64,000 nt of DNA from VXYL01 sp965243175 (lineage in GTDB: Bacteria > Pseudomonadota > Gammaproteobacteria > Pseudomonadales > Azotimanducaceae). The translations under genes and the position numbers were made by a program. A model generated the notes under the pieces. The model did not search any database. It was given only the letters and a program-made list of their open reading frames with translations, and was not told the origin of the DNA. Position 1 is the stretch's first letter. Each line of letters begins with the position of its first letter. The stretch is taken from the NCBI GenBank assembly GCA_965243175.1, contig OZ251532.1, positions 3,286,001 to 3,350,000 of the forward strand, read 5' to 3'. Positions 41,601-56,600 of this stretch are shown here, piece after piece.

Positions 41601-44600
41601 CACCATCGACGTCGCCGGCGGCACCACGGACGCGCGCTTGGGCCTGGGCGCCAACGCGTTCTCGAACAACCTCGCCTACAAGGTGGACGGCGCCAACGCC
41701 CCCCGCGCCTACATCGGCGCAACCACCCCGTCGTCGCCGCTGGAGGAGGACGTCCTCGCCGGCGCCACCGTCGCGGTGGGCCTCGCCAACACCACGTACA
41801 CCGGCAGCGTCACGCAGTCGAACTTCACCCTGCACACCAACGTCCCCGGCCTCACCGTCGCCTCGTTGGCGCCGGTCGCCTCCGGCGACACCACCGCCAC
41901 CCTCACGCTGGCCTACAACAACGCGCCTTTCGACAACGCCCGCACGCTGGCGGTCACCGTGGCGGCGTCCGCGCACGCGCAGTCCGGCAGCTTGAAGACG
42001 TCGCGGGCGCCGGTGCTGCCGTCGTTCGACATAGAGGCCCTGCCATCGGCGTTCACGCTGAACGAGAACCCGGGCAGCACCAACGCCAACACCCGCGAGT
42101 ACATCGTCAGGATGGGCATCGAGCTCACCGAGGCGACGACGGTCACCGTGGCCGGCGCCACCCGCCACGTCCGCGTGGACACCAACACCGGCACACCCGA
42201 AGACCAGCACACCCTCACCTTCGACGCCGCCAACTGGCACACCGCGCAGACGGTGACGGTGACCGCGGAGCAGGACGACGACAGCGAGACCGAGAACGTC
42301 ACGCTCGCCCACGTCGTGCCCGGCGAAGGGAGCTTCGGCGCCGTGCAGGTCACGGTCACGGACGACGACCGCGGCACGGTGCTGATCGACGCGAACCCGA
42401 CCACCACGGCCCAGGACCCAGGCCCCCTCCTGCTCGCCGAGGGCGCCACCGCCCCCTACGCCGTGTCCCTGTCGGCCGCCCCCACCGCCAACGTCACGGT
42501 GGCGGTGGCCAGCGACGACGCCGGCGCCGCAACGGTGGATCAATCCTCCCTCACCTTCACCACGGCGAACTGGAACACCCCGCAGACGGTGACCGTCACC
42601 GCCGAGCAGGACACGCCGGACGCCGTGGACGAGTCCGCCACCCTCACCCACACCGCCACCGGCGGCGGCTACAACAGCACGGCGTCGCGGCTGCGGGTAG
42701 GCGTGTCCGACGACGAGCGCACCGGCACGGACTTCGACGCGGACAACGACGGCCTCATCGAAGTCTCCACCTTGGCGCAGCTGAACGCCATCCGCTGGGA
42801 TCCGGACGGCGACGGCAGCCCGTCGAGCGGCAACGCCGCGTCGTACTCCGGCGCCAGCGGCGCCTTCGCCAACGCCAGCACGGACATGGGCTGCCCGGCC
42901 GTCGACGGCACCGCCGCCTGCAAGGGCTACGAGCTCACCCAGGACCTCGATTTCGACACCGATGGCGACGGGTCCACCCACACGTCCGGCACCAGCGATT
43001 CCGACGACGCCTACCACAACGGCGGCAACGGCTGGGATCCCATCGGCCCGAGCATCTCGACGACCTTCCTCGAGCGCGTGCGCCGCATCAACGAGGAATC
43101 CTTCAACGCCGTCTTCGACGGCAACGGCCACAACATCCACAACCTCTTCATCAGCCGCGGCCGCGACTGGTCCGGCCTCTTCGCGGCGCTGCGCCCGGGC
43201 GCCGTGGTGCGCTCCCTCGGCCTGCCGAACGCCTACGTGGCGAACGGCGGCGGCAGCGTGGCGCCGCTGGCCGGCGTGCTGCGCGGCCGCGTCGAGGCCG
43301 TCTGGGCGACCGGCACGGCGTCCGGCAACACCAACGTCGGCGGCCTGGTGGGCTCGACGCAGGCGGGCGCCGCCATCGTCGCCAGCTACTCGAAGGCGTC
43401 CGCGGCCTGCGTGTCGAGCGGCGGATTCGCCGGCGGCCTCGCCGGCGCGAACTTCGGCGCCATCGAAGCCAGCTACGCGACCGGCGCGGTCACCGGCGCC
43501 TGCCCCGCGCAGAACAAGAACGGCCTGGCGAACGGCGCCGGCACGGCCACCGCCAGCTACTGGGACACGATGGCCAGCGGCGTCACGACTTCCGCCCAGG
43601 GCGCGGGCCGCACCACGAGCCAGCTGCGAACCCCCACCAGCGCCGCCGGCATCTACGCCAGCTGGGGCCCGATGGACGTGGACGGCGACGGCGACCCAAG
43701 CGAGTCCCCGTGGGACTTCGGCACCAGCTCGCACTACCCGGCGCTGCGCTACCGCGGCGCCGACCCGGTGCTCCAGCGCGGCGACTACGACTACGACGGC
43801 GACGGCCTGATCGAGATCCGCACCCTCGCCCAGCTGAACGCGGTGCGCTGGGATCTGGACGGCGACGGCGCTCCGTCCACCGGCAACGTGGGGAACTACG
43901 GCAAGGCGTTCCGCAACCACCGCGCCGACATGGGCTGCCCCACCAGCACCGCCGACGCCGACAACAACGACTGCACCGGCTACGAGCTGGAGAACGATCT
44001 GGACTTCGACACGGACGGCGACGGCGCCACGCACACCGGCGGCACGAGCGACTCGGGCGACGCCTACCACAACGGCGGCAGCGGCTGGGATCCCATCGGC
44101 CCGGCCGCCACGGTGAGCGACTCCACCCACTTCAACGCCGTCTTCGACGGCAAGGGCAAGGTGATCCGCAACCTCTACGTCAACCGTTCGCACCGCTACG
44201 CCGGCCTCTTCGGCGGCACGGCGAGCGGCGCGACGGTGCGGGCGCTGGGCGTCGCCGACGCCTATGTCGAGGCCTGGAATTTCAGCGGCACGCTGTCGGG
44301 CGAGAACGCCGGGCGGATCGCCGCGGTGTGGACCAGCGGCGCGGTGCAGGGCGGCTCGCACATCGGCGGCATGGTGGGTGCCGCCACCGCGACGTCGACG
44401 ATCGTGGCGAGCTACTCCACGGCGTCGGCGCAGTGCAACGGCACCGGTGCCTCCGACCTCGCCGGCGGGCTGGTCGGCACGAACGCCGGCACCATCGCGA
44501 CGAGCTACTCGACCGGCGCGGTGACCGGCAACTGCCCGACGGCGAACAAGCACGGCCTGGCGGGCGGCAGCGGCACGTTCACGGCGAGCTACTGGGACGT

Positions 44601-47600
44601 GAACCGGAGCGGCATCGCCGACGACGCCGGCACGGCCTCGCCCGAGGGCGAGACCTCGGCGAACCTGCGCGCGCCCACCGGCTACAGCGGCCTGTACGCT
44701 GCCTGGGACGACCAGGACGTGGACGGCGACAGCACGGTCGGCAGGGCGCTGGACGTGGACGACGACGCCTGGGACTTCGGCGACCAGTGGCAGTGGCCGG
44801 TGCTGAAGTTCGGCGGCCTGGACACGGCGCGCCAGATCGCCCTGCAGCCGAACGTGGCGCCCACCTTCACCGGCACGGTGCCGAACAAGACCTACCGCCG
44901 CAACGTCGAGATAGCGACGTTCCAGATCCCGGCGGCCACCGGCGGCGAAGGCGCCGGCGGCTACGCCTACACGGCGAGCGGCCTGCCGGCCGGCCTCGTC
45001 TTCGAGGGGGTCTGCGGCGCGCGGCGGGTGTGCGGCACTCCCACGGCGAACACCACGGGCGCCCGGACGGTGACCATCTACGCCGCCGACAGCGACACCA
45101 ACACGGACGACAGCGACCGCGGGATGCTGACCTTCACCATCACCGTGGTCGAGCCGACCGCGGCGCTCACGAGCAGCCCGGCCGCCCTCACCGAGGCCAC
45201 CCTGAACGGCGCCGAGCTCACGGTGACCCTCACCGACTCCACCTTCGAGAGCGGCGTCACGACGGGAAGCTTCGCCCTGAACACGAACGTCCCCGGCCTC
45301 GCCGTCGGCTCGCTGGCCACGGTGACCGCCGGCGACACGTCGGCGACGCTCACGCTCGCCTACAACGACACCGACTTCGACACCAACCGCACCCTCGGCG
45401 TGACCGTGGCCGCCGCCGCCCACGCGCTGCCCAACACCATCGTCTCGCCGACCGTCGCCGTGACGCCGTCGCTGGAAGCCACCGCGACGCCGGACTCCCT
45501 CGGTCTCACCGAGGCCACCACCGGCGGCGGCAACGTCCGCACCTTCACCGTGGTGCTGGACAGCCTGCCGATGTCGGACGCCACGGTGGCGGTCGCGAGC
45601 GCGGACGCCGGCGCCGCGACGGTGGACAAGGCGACGCTGACGTTCACCACCACCAACTGGGCCACGGCGCAGACGGTGACCGTCACCGCCCAGGCGGACG
45701 ACGACCCGAACAACGAGACGGTGCCGGTGACGCTGACGGCGGCCGGCATCGGCGTGCTGGCCACGGTGACGGTGAACGTCACGGACGACGACCGCGGCAC
45801 CGTGCTGATCGACGCGGACCCGTCCACGCCCGCGCTGGACCCCGGCCCGCTGCTGCTGGCCGAGGGCGACACCGGCGACTATGCCGTGCGCCTGTCGGCG
45901 GCGCCGACCGCCAACGTCACGGTGGCGGTGGCCAGCGGCGACACCAGCGCGGTGACGGTGGGTTCGTCCTCGCTGACCTTCACCACGGCGAACTGGAGCA
46001 CCCCCCAGACGGTCACCGCCACCGCGGTGGCGGAGGCGAGCGACGCCGTGGACGAGTCCGTGCTGGTCTCCCACACGGCCACCGGCGGCGGCTACGGCGG
46101 CACGTCGTCGGACCTGCGCGTCGGCGTCTCGGACGCCGAGCGCACCGGCACGGACTACGACACCGACGAGGACGGCCTGATCGAGATCTCCACGCTCGCC
46201 CAGCTGAACGCGGTGCGCTGGGACCTGGACGGCAACGGCGCGGTGGCGAGCAGCGATCAGGCGAACTACAGCGGCGCCAGCGGCGCCTTCGCCAGCGCCT
46301 CGACCGGCATGGGCTGCCCCACGGGCGGATGCAGCGGCTACGAGCTCACCCAGGACCTGGACTTCGACACCGACGGCGACGGTTCCACCCACACATCCGG
46401 CACCAGCGACTCGGGCGACACCTACCACAACGGCGGCAGCGGCTGGGATCCCATCGGCCGGAGCTGGTCGCCCAGCGACAGCACCCACTTCAACGCCGTG
46501 TTCGACGGCAACGGCCACTCGATCCACAACCTCTACGTCAACCGCAACCGCAACTACGGCGGCCTGTTCGCGGTGCTGCGCGGCAACGCGACGGTGCGCT
46601 CGCTGGGGCTGCCGAACGCCTACGTGGACATCAGCGCGCAGGGCTCGGGGGCGCCGCTGGCGGGGTCGTCGTGGGGCCGGGTGGAGGCGTCGTGGGCGAG
46701 CGGCTCGGCGGCGGGCAACACCAACGTCGGCGGCCTGGTGGGGTCGACGGCGGCGAGTTCGGTGATCGTGGCCAGCTACTCGAGGGCGTCGGCGCAGTGC
46801 GGCGCCGGCAGCGCCGGCGGGCTGGTGGGCGGCAACGGGGGAACCATCGTCGCCAGCTACGCGACCGGGGCGATCACCGGCAGCTGCGCGGCGACCAACA
46901 AGCACGGCCTGGCCGGCTACACCGGCACGGCCACGGCGAGCCACTGGGACCGCGAGACGAGCGGCGTCACCACGTCCGACCAGGGCGCCGGCCGCACCAC
47001 CGCGCAGCTGCAAACCCCCACCTCGGCGACCGGCATCTTCGCCGGCTGGGCGGACCTGGACGTGGACGGCGATGGCGACCCGCACGAGTCGCCGTGGCAC
47101 TTCGGCACGAGTTCGCAGTACCCGGCGCTTTCCTACCGCGGCATGGACCCGGTGCCCCAGCGCGGCGACTACGACTTGGACGACGACGGGCTGATCGAGA
47201 TCCGCACCCTGGCGCAGCTGAACGCCGTCCGCTGGGACATGGACGGCGACGGCACTCCGTCCACCGGCACGAACGACGCCGCGAACTACGGCAAGGCGTT
47301 CCGCGGCCACGTGACCGGCATGGGCTGCCCGACCGCCGACGGCTGCGAAGGCTACGAGCTGGAGAACGATCTGGACTTCGACACCGACGGCGACGGTTCC
47401 ACCTGGACGGAACCGGGCGGCACCTTCACCGCCGACAGCGGCGACGCCTACCACAACGGCGGCAGCGGCTGGGATCCCATCGGCCCGAGTTCGACGCCGC
47501 GCAACGCGACGCACTTCACCGCGACGTTCGCCGGCAACGGCCACGTCGTCGCCAACCTGCTGGTGAACCGCGCCCGCAACTACGTCGGGCTGTTCGCGGC

Positions 47601-50600
47601 GCTGCGCCCCAACGGGACGGTGCGTTCGCTGGGGTTGCCGAACGCGCGGGTGCGGCGCGGCGGGACCTCGGCGGCGCCGCTGGCCGGGCACGTCGCGGGC
47701 CGGGTGGCGGCGGTCTGGGCGACTGGCGCCGTGCAGGGGGAGGGAGACGTCGCGGGCTTGGTGGGTGCGGCGATAACGGGTTCGAGGATCGTGGCCAGCT
47801 ACTCGACGGCGGCGGTGGAATGCACCGGCTCGGGTTCGTATTCCATGGGCGCCGGCCTGGTGGGCGCCAGCACGGGCACGGCAACCATCGTCGCGAGCTA
47901 CTCGACAGGCGCCGTGACGGGCTCGTGTCAGACAGCGAGCAAGCACGGCCTGGCCGGCGGCAGGCGCGGGTTTGACGGGCGGCTTCGCCGCGGCCCCGTC
48001 ACCGCCAGCTACTGGGACACGGATCGCAGCGGAATCAACGACGACTCGGACTCGAACCCGCCGGAGGGCAAGACCTCGGCGAACCTGCGGGCCCCCACCG
48101 GCTACACCGGCCTCTACGACGCCTGGGACGATCAGGACGTGGACGGCGACGGCGCGAGGGGCGCGGCGGCGGACGCGGACGACGACGCCTGGGACTTCGG
48201 CGTGGCGTGGCAGTGGCCGGTGCTGAAGTTCGGCGGCCTGGACACCGCGCGCCAGTTCGCCTTGCAGCCGAACCTGCCGCCCACCTTCACCGGCACGGTC
48301 ACCGACAAGACCTACCGCCGCAACGTCCGCATCGAGCCGTTCGAGATTCCCTCGGCCACCGGCGGCGAAGGCGTCGGCTACACGTACACGGCGAGCGGCC
48401 TGCCGGCCGGCCTGAACTTCGGCGCCCCGAACTGCTTCGCCCGGCAGGTCTGCGGTACGCCGACCACGAACACCACCGGCGCCCAGACGGTGACGATATA
48501 CGCCGCCGACGGCGACACCAACACGGACGACAGCGACCGCGGCGTGCTGACCTTCACCATCACCGTGGTCGAGCCGACCGCGACCCTCACGAGCACCCCG
48601 GCGGCGCTGACGGAGGCGACCTTGAACGGCGCCGAGCTCACGGTGACGCTCACGGACACGACGTTCGAGAGCGGCGTCACCACGTCCAGCTTCACGCTGA
48701 ACACCAATGTGTCCGGCCTCACCGTCGGCTCGGTGGCGACGGTGACCGCCGGCGACGCCTCGGCGACGCTGACGCTCGCCTACAACGACACGGACTTCGA
48801 CACGGCGCGCACCCTGGGCGTGACGGTGGCGGCGGCCGCGCACAGCCTGCCGAACACCATCGTCTCGCCGTCGGTGCCGGTGACGCCGTCGCTGGAGGCG
48901 ACGGTGACGCCGCCGAACCTGACGCTGAGCGAGGACCCCGACGCGGCCAACAACGCGCGCACGTTCACGGCGCGGCTGGACAGCGTCCCGGCGGCGACCA
49001 GCACGGTCGCGGTCGCGAGCGCCGACGCCGGCGCCGCGACCGTGGACAAGGCGGCGCTGACGTTCACGACCACGGACTGGAACACCGCCCAGACGGTGAC
49101 CGTGACGGCGCAGGCGGACGACGACGCGAACGACGAGGAAGTCGCGGTGACCCTGACGGAGGCCAGCGTCGGCGTTCTGGCCACGGTGACGGTGACCGTG
49201 GAGGACGACGACCTCGGCACCGTGCTGATCGACGCCGACCCGTCCACGCCCGCGCTGGACCCCGGCCCGCTGCTGCTGGCGGAAGGCGACACCGGCGCCT
49301 ACGCGGTGCGCCTCTCGGCGCAGCCGAGCGCGGACGCGACGGTGGCGGTGGCCAGCGGCGACACCGGCGCGGTGACGGTGGACCTGTCCTCGCTGACGTT
49401 CACCACGACGAACTGGAGCGCGCCGCAGACGGTGACCGCCACCGCGGTGGCGGAGGCGAGCGACTCGGTGGACGAGTCGGTGCTGGTCTCCCACGAGGCC
49501 ACCGGCGGCGGCTACGGCGGCACGGCCTCGAACCTGCGCGTCGGCGTCTCGGACGCCCAGCGCACCGGCACGGACTTCGACGTGGACAACGACGGCCTCA
49601 TCGAGGTCTCGACGCTGGCGCAGCTGAACGCCATCCGCTGGGATCTGGACGGCGACGGCTCGGTGTCGGCCGGCAACACGGCGAACTACAGCGGCGCCAG
49701 CGGCGCCTTCGCCAGCGCCTCGACGGGCATGGGCTGCCCGGCGGTCTCCAACACCGCCACCTGCACCGGCTACGAGCTCACCCGGGATCTGGACTTCGAC
49801 ACCGACGGCGACGGTTCGACGCACACCGCTGGAACCAGCGACTCGGGCGACACCTACCACAACGGCGGCAGCGGCTGGGATCCCCTCGGCCCGTCCTCCG
49901 CGCCGAGCGACGGCACCCACTTCAACGCGACGTTCGACGGCAACGGCCACTCCATCCACAACCTCTTCGTCAGCCGCAACCGCAACTACGGCGGCCTGTT
50001 CGCGGCGCTGCGCGGCAGCGCGGTGGTGCGCTCGCTGGGCCTGCCGAACGCCCACGTGGACATCGGCCAGCAGGGTTCGGCGGCGCCGCTGGCGGGCGAG
50101 TCGAGCGGCCGCGTGGAGGCGGCGTGGGCCAGCGGCTCGGCGGCGGGCAACACCAACGTCGGCGGCCTGCTGGGGCAGAACCACGGCGTGGTGGCGGCCA
50201 GCTACTCGAAGGCGTCCGCGCAGTGCGGCAACGGCAGCGCCGCCGGCCTGGTCGCCAACAACACCGGAACCATCGTCGCCAGCTACGCCACCGGCGCCGT
50301 CACCGGCAGCTGCTCGGCATCGCTCAAGCACGGCCTGGCGGGCGGCGCCACCGGCACGGCGACAGCCAGCCACTGGGACCGCGAGACCAGCGGCGTCACG
50401 ACTTCCGCCCAGGGCGCCGGCCGCACCACGGCGCAGCTGAAGACGCCGACGACAGCCACCGGCATCTTCGCCGGCTGGGCGGACCTGGACGTGGACGGCG
50501 ACGGGAACCCGCACGAATCGCCGTGGCACTTCGGCACGAGTTCGCACTACCCGGCGCTCGGCTACCGCGGCGCCGACCCTGTGCCGCAGCGCGGCGACTA

Positions 50601-53600
50601 CGACTACGACGACGACGGCCTGATCGAGATCCGCACGCTGGCGCAGCTGAACGCCATGCGCTGGGACCTGGACGGCGACGGCGCGCCGGCCTCCAGCGCG
50701 GCGAACTACGGCAAGGCGTTCCGCAACCACGCGACCGGCATGGGCTGCCCGGCCGTCGGCGGCTGCACGGGCTACGAGCTGGAGAACGACCTCGACTTCG
50801 ACACCGACGGCGACGGCTCGACGCACGCCGGCGGCACGGGCGATTCCGGCGACGCCTACTACAACAGCGGCAGCGGCTGGGCGCCCATCCCGGCGCAGTT
50901 CACGGCCACCTTCGACGGCAACGGCAAGGTGATCGCCAACCTGTTCGTCAGCGTCGTGAACGGCACGGCGGCGCTGTTCACGGACCTGCGCGCCGGCGCG
51001 GTGGTTCGCGCGCTGGGGCTGGAGGACGCCTACGTGTCGGGCGCCGCCTACGGAGCGCCGCTGGCCGGCCGCATCTGGGGCCGGGTGGCTGCGGCGTGGG
51101 CGACCGGCACGGTGCGCTCGTTCACCGGCGCCGGCGGTCTGGCGGGCGCGGCGGAGCCGGGTTCGACGATCGTGGCGAGCTACTCGACGGCGACGGTGGA
51201 GTGCACGGGCACGGGTTCCAGCAACCGCGGCGGCGGGCTGACGAGCATCAGCTTCGGCTCGGTGCTGGCGAGCTACTCGACCGGCACGGTGACGGGCGCG
51301 TGTCCGGGCAAGGCGGGGCTGGCCGCCATCAGCGGTTCCGGCTCGGCGCAGGCGAGCTACTGGGACGTGGACCGCAGCAACATCGCCGACGACCCGGGTT
51401 CCCTGCCGCCGGAGGGCGAGACCTCGGCGAACCTGCGTTCGCCCACCGGCTACACGGGCCTCTACGCGCTCTGGGACAACCAGGACGTGGACGGCGACAC
51501 CCTGATCGGCGCCGCGGCGGACCCCGACGACGACGCCTGGGACTTCGGCGGCGAGTTCCAGTGGCCGGTGCTGAAGTTCGGCGGCCACGACGTGGCGCGG
51601 CAGGTGGCCCTGCAGCCGAACGTGGCGCCGACGTTCGGCACGGGTTCGGTGACGAACAGGACCTACCGCAAGGACGTCGAGATAGCGACGTTCCAGGTGC
51701 CGCCGGCCAGCGGCGGAGAAGGCACCACCTACACCTACGAAGCCAGCGGCCTGCCGGCGGGCCTCGTCTTCGAGGGGGTCTGCGGCGAGCGGCGGGTGTG
51801 CGGCACGCCGACGGCGAACACCACCGGCGCGCAGACCGTGACGATATACGCCCACGACGGCGACACGAACCTGGAGGACAGCGACCGCGCGGCGCTGATG
51901 TTCACCATCACGGTGGTGACGCCGACGGCGACGCTGGCGGCCAGCAACCCGACGTCGCTGACCGAGGCGAACCTGGACGGCGCCGAGGTGACGGTGACGC
52001 TGGCCGACACGGCGTTCGCCAGCGGCGTGGCGCAGTCGAGCTTCACGGTGGGCGGGAACGTGCCGGGGGTGACGGTGGCGTCGGTGGCCACGGTGACGGC
52101 GGGCGACACCACGGCGACGCTGACGCTGACCTACACGGGCGCGGACTTCTCTGCGGCGAGCACGTTGACGGTGACGGTGGCGGACGCGGCGCACGACCTG
52201 CCTGGGACGATCGCGTCGAACGCTTTGAACGTCACCCCGACGCCGGGCGTCACCGTCAGCCGCGCCACGCTGGCGCTGGAGGAGGACCCGACCGCCGGCG
52301 GGGGGACGAACCGGAACGTGGGGACGTACACCGTCCGCCTCACCGCCGACCCGACCCCGGCTGGCGGCGGCAACTGCAACGTGAACATCGAAGCCACCAG
52401 CGACAACGCGGACGTGTCCATCGACACGGACAGCTCGCCCCTGACGAAGCGGGTGGTGTTCACCTCCCTGGACTGGAACACCGCGCAGACCATCACGGCC
52501 ACCGTCGCCGGCGACGACGACGCCGCGGACGACGCGGCGACCATCAGCCATGCCCGGGTGGGCAGCACCTGTTCGGGCGGCTTCTTCGGCCGCCCGACCC
52601 TGCCCTCCGTCGCCGTCAACGTGAACGACGACGAGACGGCGGGCATCCTGCTGGACGCGAACCCGGCGACCGCGAGCATGGACGAGTCCGGCCCGCTGGC
52701 GCTGGACGAGCTCTCCACCTCCTCGGACAACTCGAAGAGCTACACGGTCCGCCTGTCCGCCGAGCCGACCGCGAACGTGACGGTGAGCGTCACCAGCGAC
52801 GACACCACGGCGCTGACGGTGGACAAGGCGTCGCTCACCTTCACGTCCTCGAACTGGAACACGCGCCAGACGGTGACCGCGACCGCCGTGCAGGACGGCG
52901 ACAGCACCGGCGAGAGCGTCACCATCACCCACGCCGCCAGCACCACGGCCATGGGCGAGTACACCAACGTGCAGGCGACCATCACCGCCAGCCTGACGGA
53001 CAAGGACACCCCCGGCTTCGTCTTCGACGCCGACCCGAGCTCCCCGGCCACGGACGAGGCCGGCCCGCTGGAACTGCAGGAGCTGCAGTCGTCCACCACC
53101 AACGCGGCCGACTACACGGTGCGCCTGGCGTCGCTGCCCACCCAGACGGTGACCGCGACCATCACGAGCAGCGACACGTCCGCGGTGACGGTGGGCCAGA
53201 GCACCCTGACGTTCACCGCGACCAGCTGGAACACCCCGCAGACGGTGACCCTGTCCGCGCAGCAGGACGACGGCGGCGCCAACGAGAGCGTGACCATCAC
53301 GCACAGCGCGGCCACGGCGACCAGCAGCGAGTACTCGAACGTGTCCTCGGACTTCACCGCCACGGTGGACGACGACGAGACCCCGGCGATCACGCTCTCC
53401 ACGACCGCCCTGACGGTGCCGGAGGGGAACAGCGCCGACTACACGGTGCAGCTGGCCACCGAGCCGGAAGGCGGCAGCGTCACGGTGGCCATCACCGGCG
53501 CCGGCAACGGCCTGACGCCGAGTCCGACGTCGCTGACGTTCACGGCGGCGAACTGGAACACGGCGCGGTCGGTGCGCGTGACCGCGGCGACCGACCCGAA

Positions 53601-56600
53601 CGGCGAGAACGAGCAGGCGATGCTCACCCACGCCTCCAGCGGCGGCGAGTACGACGACGCGACCGACGTGGACCTGACGGCCACGGCGACCGACAGCGAC
53701 ACGCCGAGCCTGGCCGTGAGCGTGACCACCTTGACTGTGAACGAGAACAGCACGAACACCTACACCATCCGCCTCAACACCCAGCCGAGCGCGACCGTGA
53801 CGGTGACGGTGGGCGGCGCCAGCGGCGCGGTGACCGTGGACACCGCGGCCACGTCCGGCAACCAGAACACGCTGACGTTCACGAACGCGAACTGGGGCAC
53901 CGCCCAGACCGTGACGGTGGCGGCCGGCAGCGACGACAACGCCCGCGACGAGCAGGTGAACCTGACCCACGACGCAAGCGGCGGCGACTACGCCAGCCTC
54001 GCGCTGGCTTCGCGCCCCGGCGTGGAGGTGACGGTGGACGACGACGAGACGGCCGGCATCCTGCTGGACGCCGACCCGAACACCCCGAACGACCAGTCCG
54101 GCCCGCTGGCGCTGAACGAGAACCCGATGGCGACCAACAACTCGGTCAGCTACACCGTGCGCCTGTCCTCGGAGCCGACCCAGGACGCCACGGTGACGAT
54201 CGCCAGCAACGACACCACCGCGGTGACGGTGGACGACACCGACGGCGACAGCAACAACGGCGTCCAGAACACCCTCACCTTCACGTCCACGAACTGGAAC
54301 ACCCCGCAGACGGTGACCCTCACCGCCGCCGACGACACCGACGGCACCGGCGAGAGCGCGACGATCACGCACACGGTCTCGGGCCCGACGGAATACGCCA
54401 GCGTGCAGGCGACGATCACCGCCAACACCACCGACGACGACGCCCCGAGCTTCGTCTTCGACGCCGACCCCGACACGGCGAACGACCAGGCGGGCCCGCT
54501 GGCGCTGGAGGAGCTGCAGTCGTCGGCGACGAACTCGGACGACTACACCGTGCGCCTGAGCGCCCAGCCCACCCAGACGGTGACCGCGACGATCACCAGC
54601 GGCGACACGTCCTCGGTGACGGTGGGCGACACGGACACCGACACCCCCGGCGACCAGAACACGCTGACGTTCACGTCGAGCGACTGGAACACCCCCCAGA
54701 CGGTGACCCTGAGCGCCCAGCAGGACGACAACGGCTTCGACGAAACCGTGACCATCACGCACAGCGCGGCCACGACCCCGAGCAGCGAGTTCAACAACGT
54801 CAGCGGCAGCTTCACGGCGAGCGTGACCGACGACGAGACCCCGGCCATCGTCCTGTCCGCGACCATGCTCACGGTGCCGGAGGAGAACAGCAGGACGTAC
54901 ACCGTGCTGCTGGCGACGGAGCCGGTGGGCGGCAGCGTGACGGTGACGATCACCGGCGCGGAGAACCGTCTCTCGGCCAGCCCCACGTCGCTGACGTTCA
55001 CCGCCGGCAACTGGGACACCGCGAGAACGGTGACGGTGGCGGCGGCGAACGACAGCGACGGCACGAACGAGATGGCCACGTTCAGCCACGCCGCGTCCGG
55101 CGCGGACTACGGCAGCATCCCGGCGGCGACGATCGTGGCGACGTCCACGGACGACGACGCGCCGAGCCTGCAGGTGAGCACGACCGCCCTGACGGTGAAC
55201 GAGAACAGCAGCGGCAGCTACACCATCCGCCTCAACACCCAGCCGAGCGCCACGGTGACGGTGACCGTCTCCGGCGCCAGCGGCGCCGTGACCGTGGACA
55301 CGGCGGCCACCAGCGGCGACCAGAACACGCTGACGTTCACGAACACGAACTGGGCCACGGCGCAGACGGTGACGGTGTCCGCCGGCGACGACGGCAACGC
55401 CCAGAACGAGCAGGTGAGCCTGACGCACGACGCCACCGGCGGCGACTACGCCGGCCTGGCCGTCGGCTCCCGCCCCGGCGTGACGGTGACCGTGACCGAC
55501 AACGACACCGCCGGCATCCTCGTCGACGCCGACCCGAACACGGCCAACGACCAGGCGGGTCCGGTGCTGGTGAACGAGCTGTCCACGGCATCGAACAACA
55601 CCCACGACTACACCGTGCGCCTGTCGTCGGAGCCGACCCAGACCACCACGGTGACCATCACGAGCAACCTCGCCTCGGTGACGGTGGGCGACACCGACGG
55701 CGACAGCCTGAACGGCGTCCAGAACACGCTGACGTTCACGGCGGCGAACTGGAACACCCCCCGAACGGTGACCCTGACCGCGGCGGAGGACGACAACGGG
55801 GTAGGGGAGAGCGCCACCATCACCCACACGTCGTCCACGTCGTCGGCCAGCGAGTACACGAACCTGATGGCGACCCTCACGGCGAACACCACCGACGACG
55901 ACACGCCGAGCTTCGTCTTCGACGCCGACCCGGACACGGCCAACGACCAGTCCGGCCCGCTGGCGCTGGAGGAACTGCAGTCGTCCACCACCAACTCGGA
56001 CGCCTACACCGTGCGCCTGTACACGCAGCCGGTCCAGACCGTGACCGCGACCATCACGAGCAACACCCCCTCGGTGACGGTGGGCGACACCGACGGCGAC
56101 AGCCTGAACGGCGTCCAGAACACCCTGACGTTCACCGCCGCGAACTGGGCCACCCCCCAGACGGTGACCCTGACGGCGCAGCAGGACGACAACGGCTTCG
56201 ACGAGACCGCCACCATCACGCACAGCGCGGCGACGACGCCGAACAGCGAGTACACCAACGTGAACGGCACGTTCACCGCGAGCGTGAACGACGACGAGAC
56301 CCCGGCCATCACGCTCTCGGCGACCACCCTGACGGTGCCGGAGGAGAACAGCAGGACGTACACGGTGCGGCTGGCCACGGAACCGGTGGGCGGCAGCGTC
56401 ACCGTGGACATCGCCGGCGCCGCCAACAACCTCTCCGCCAGCCCCACGCGCCTGGTCTTCACCGCCGGCGACTGGGACACGGCGCGGACGGTGACGGTGA
56501 CGGCGGCGAACGACAACGACGGCACGAACGACGTGGCGACGTTCAGCCACGCCGCGTCCGGCGCCGACTACGGCAGCGTCCCGGCGGCGACGATCATGGC

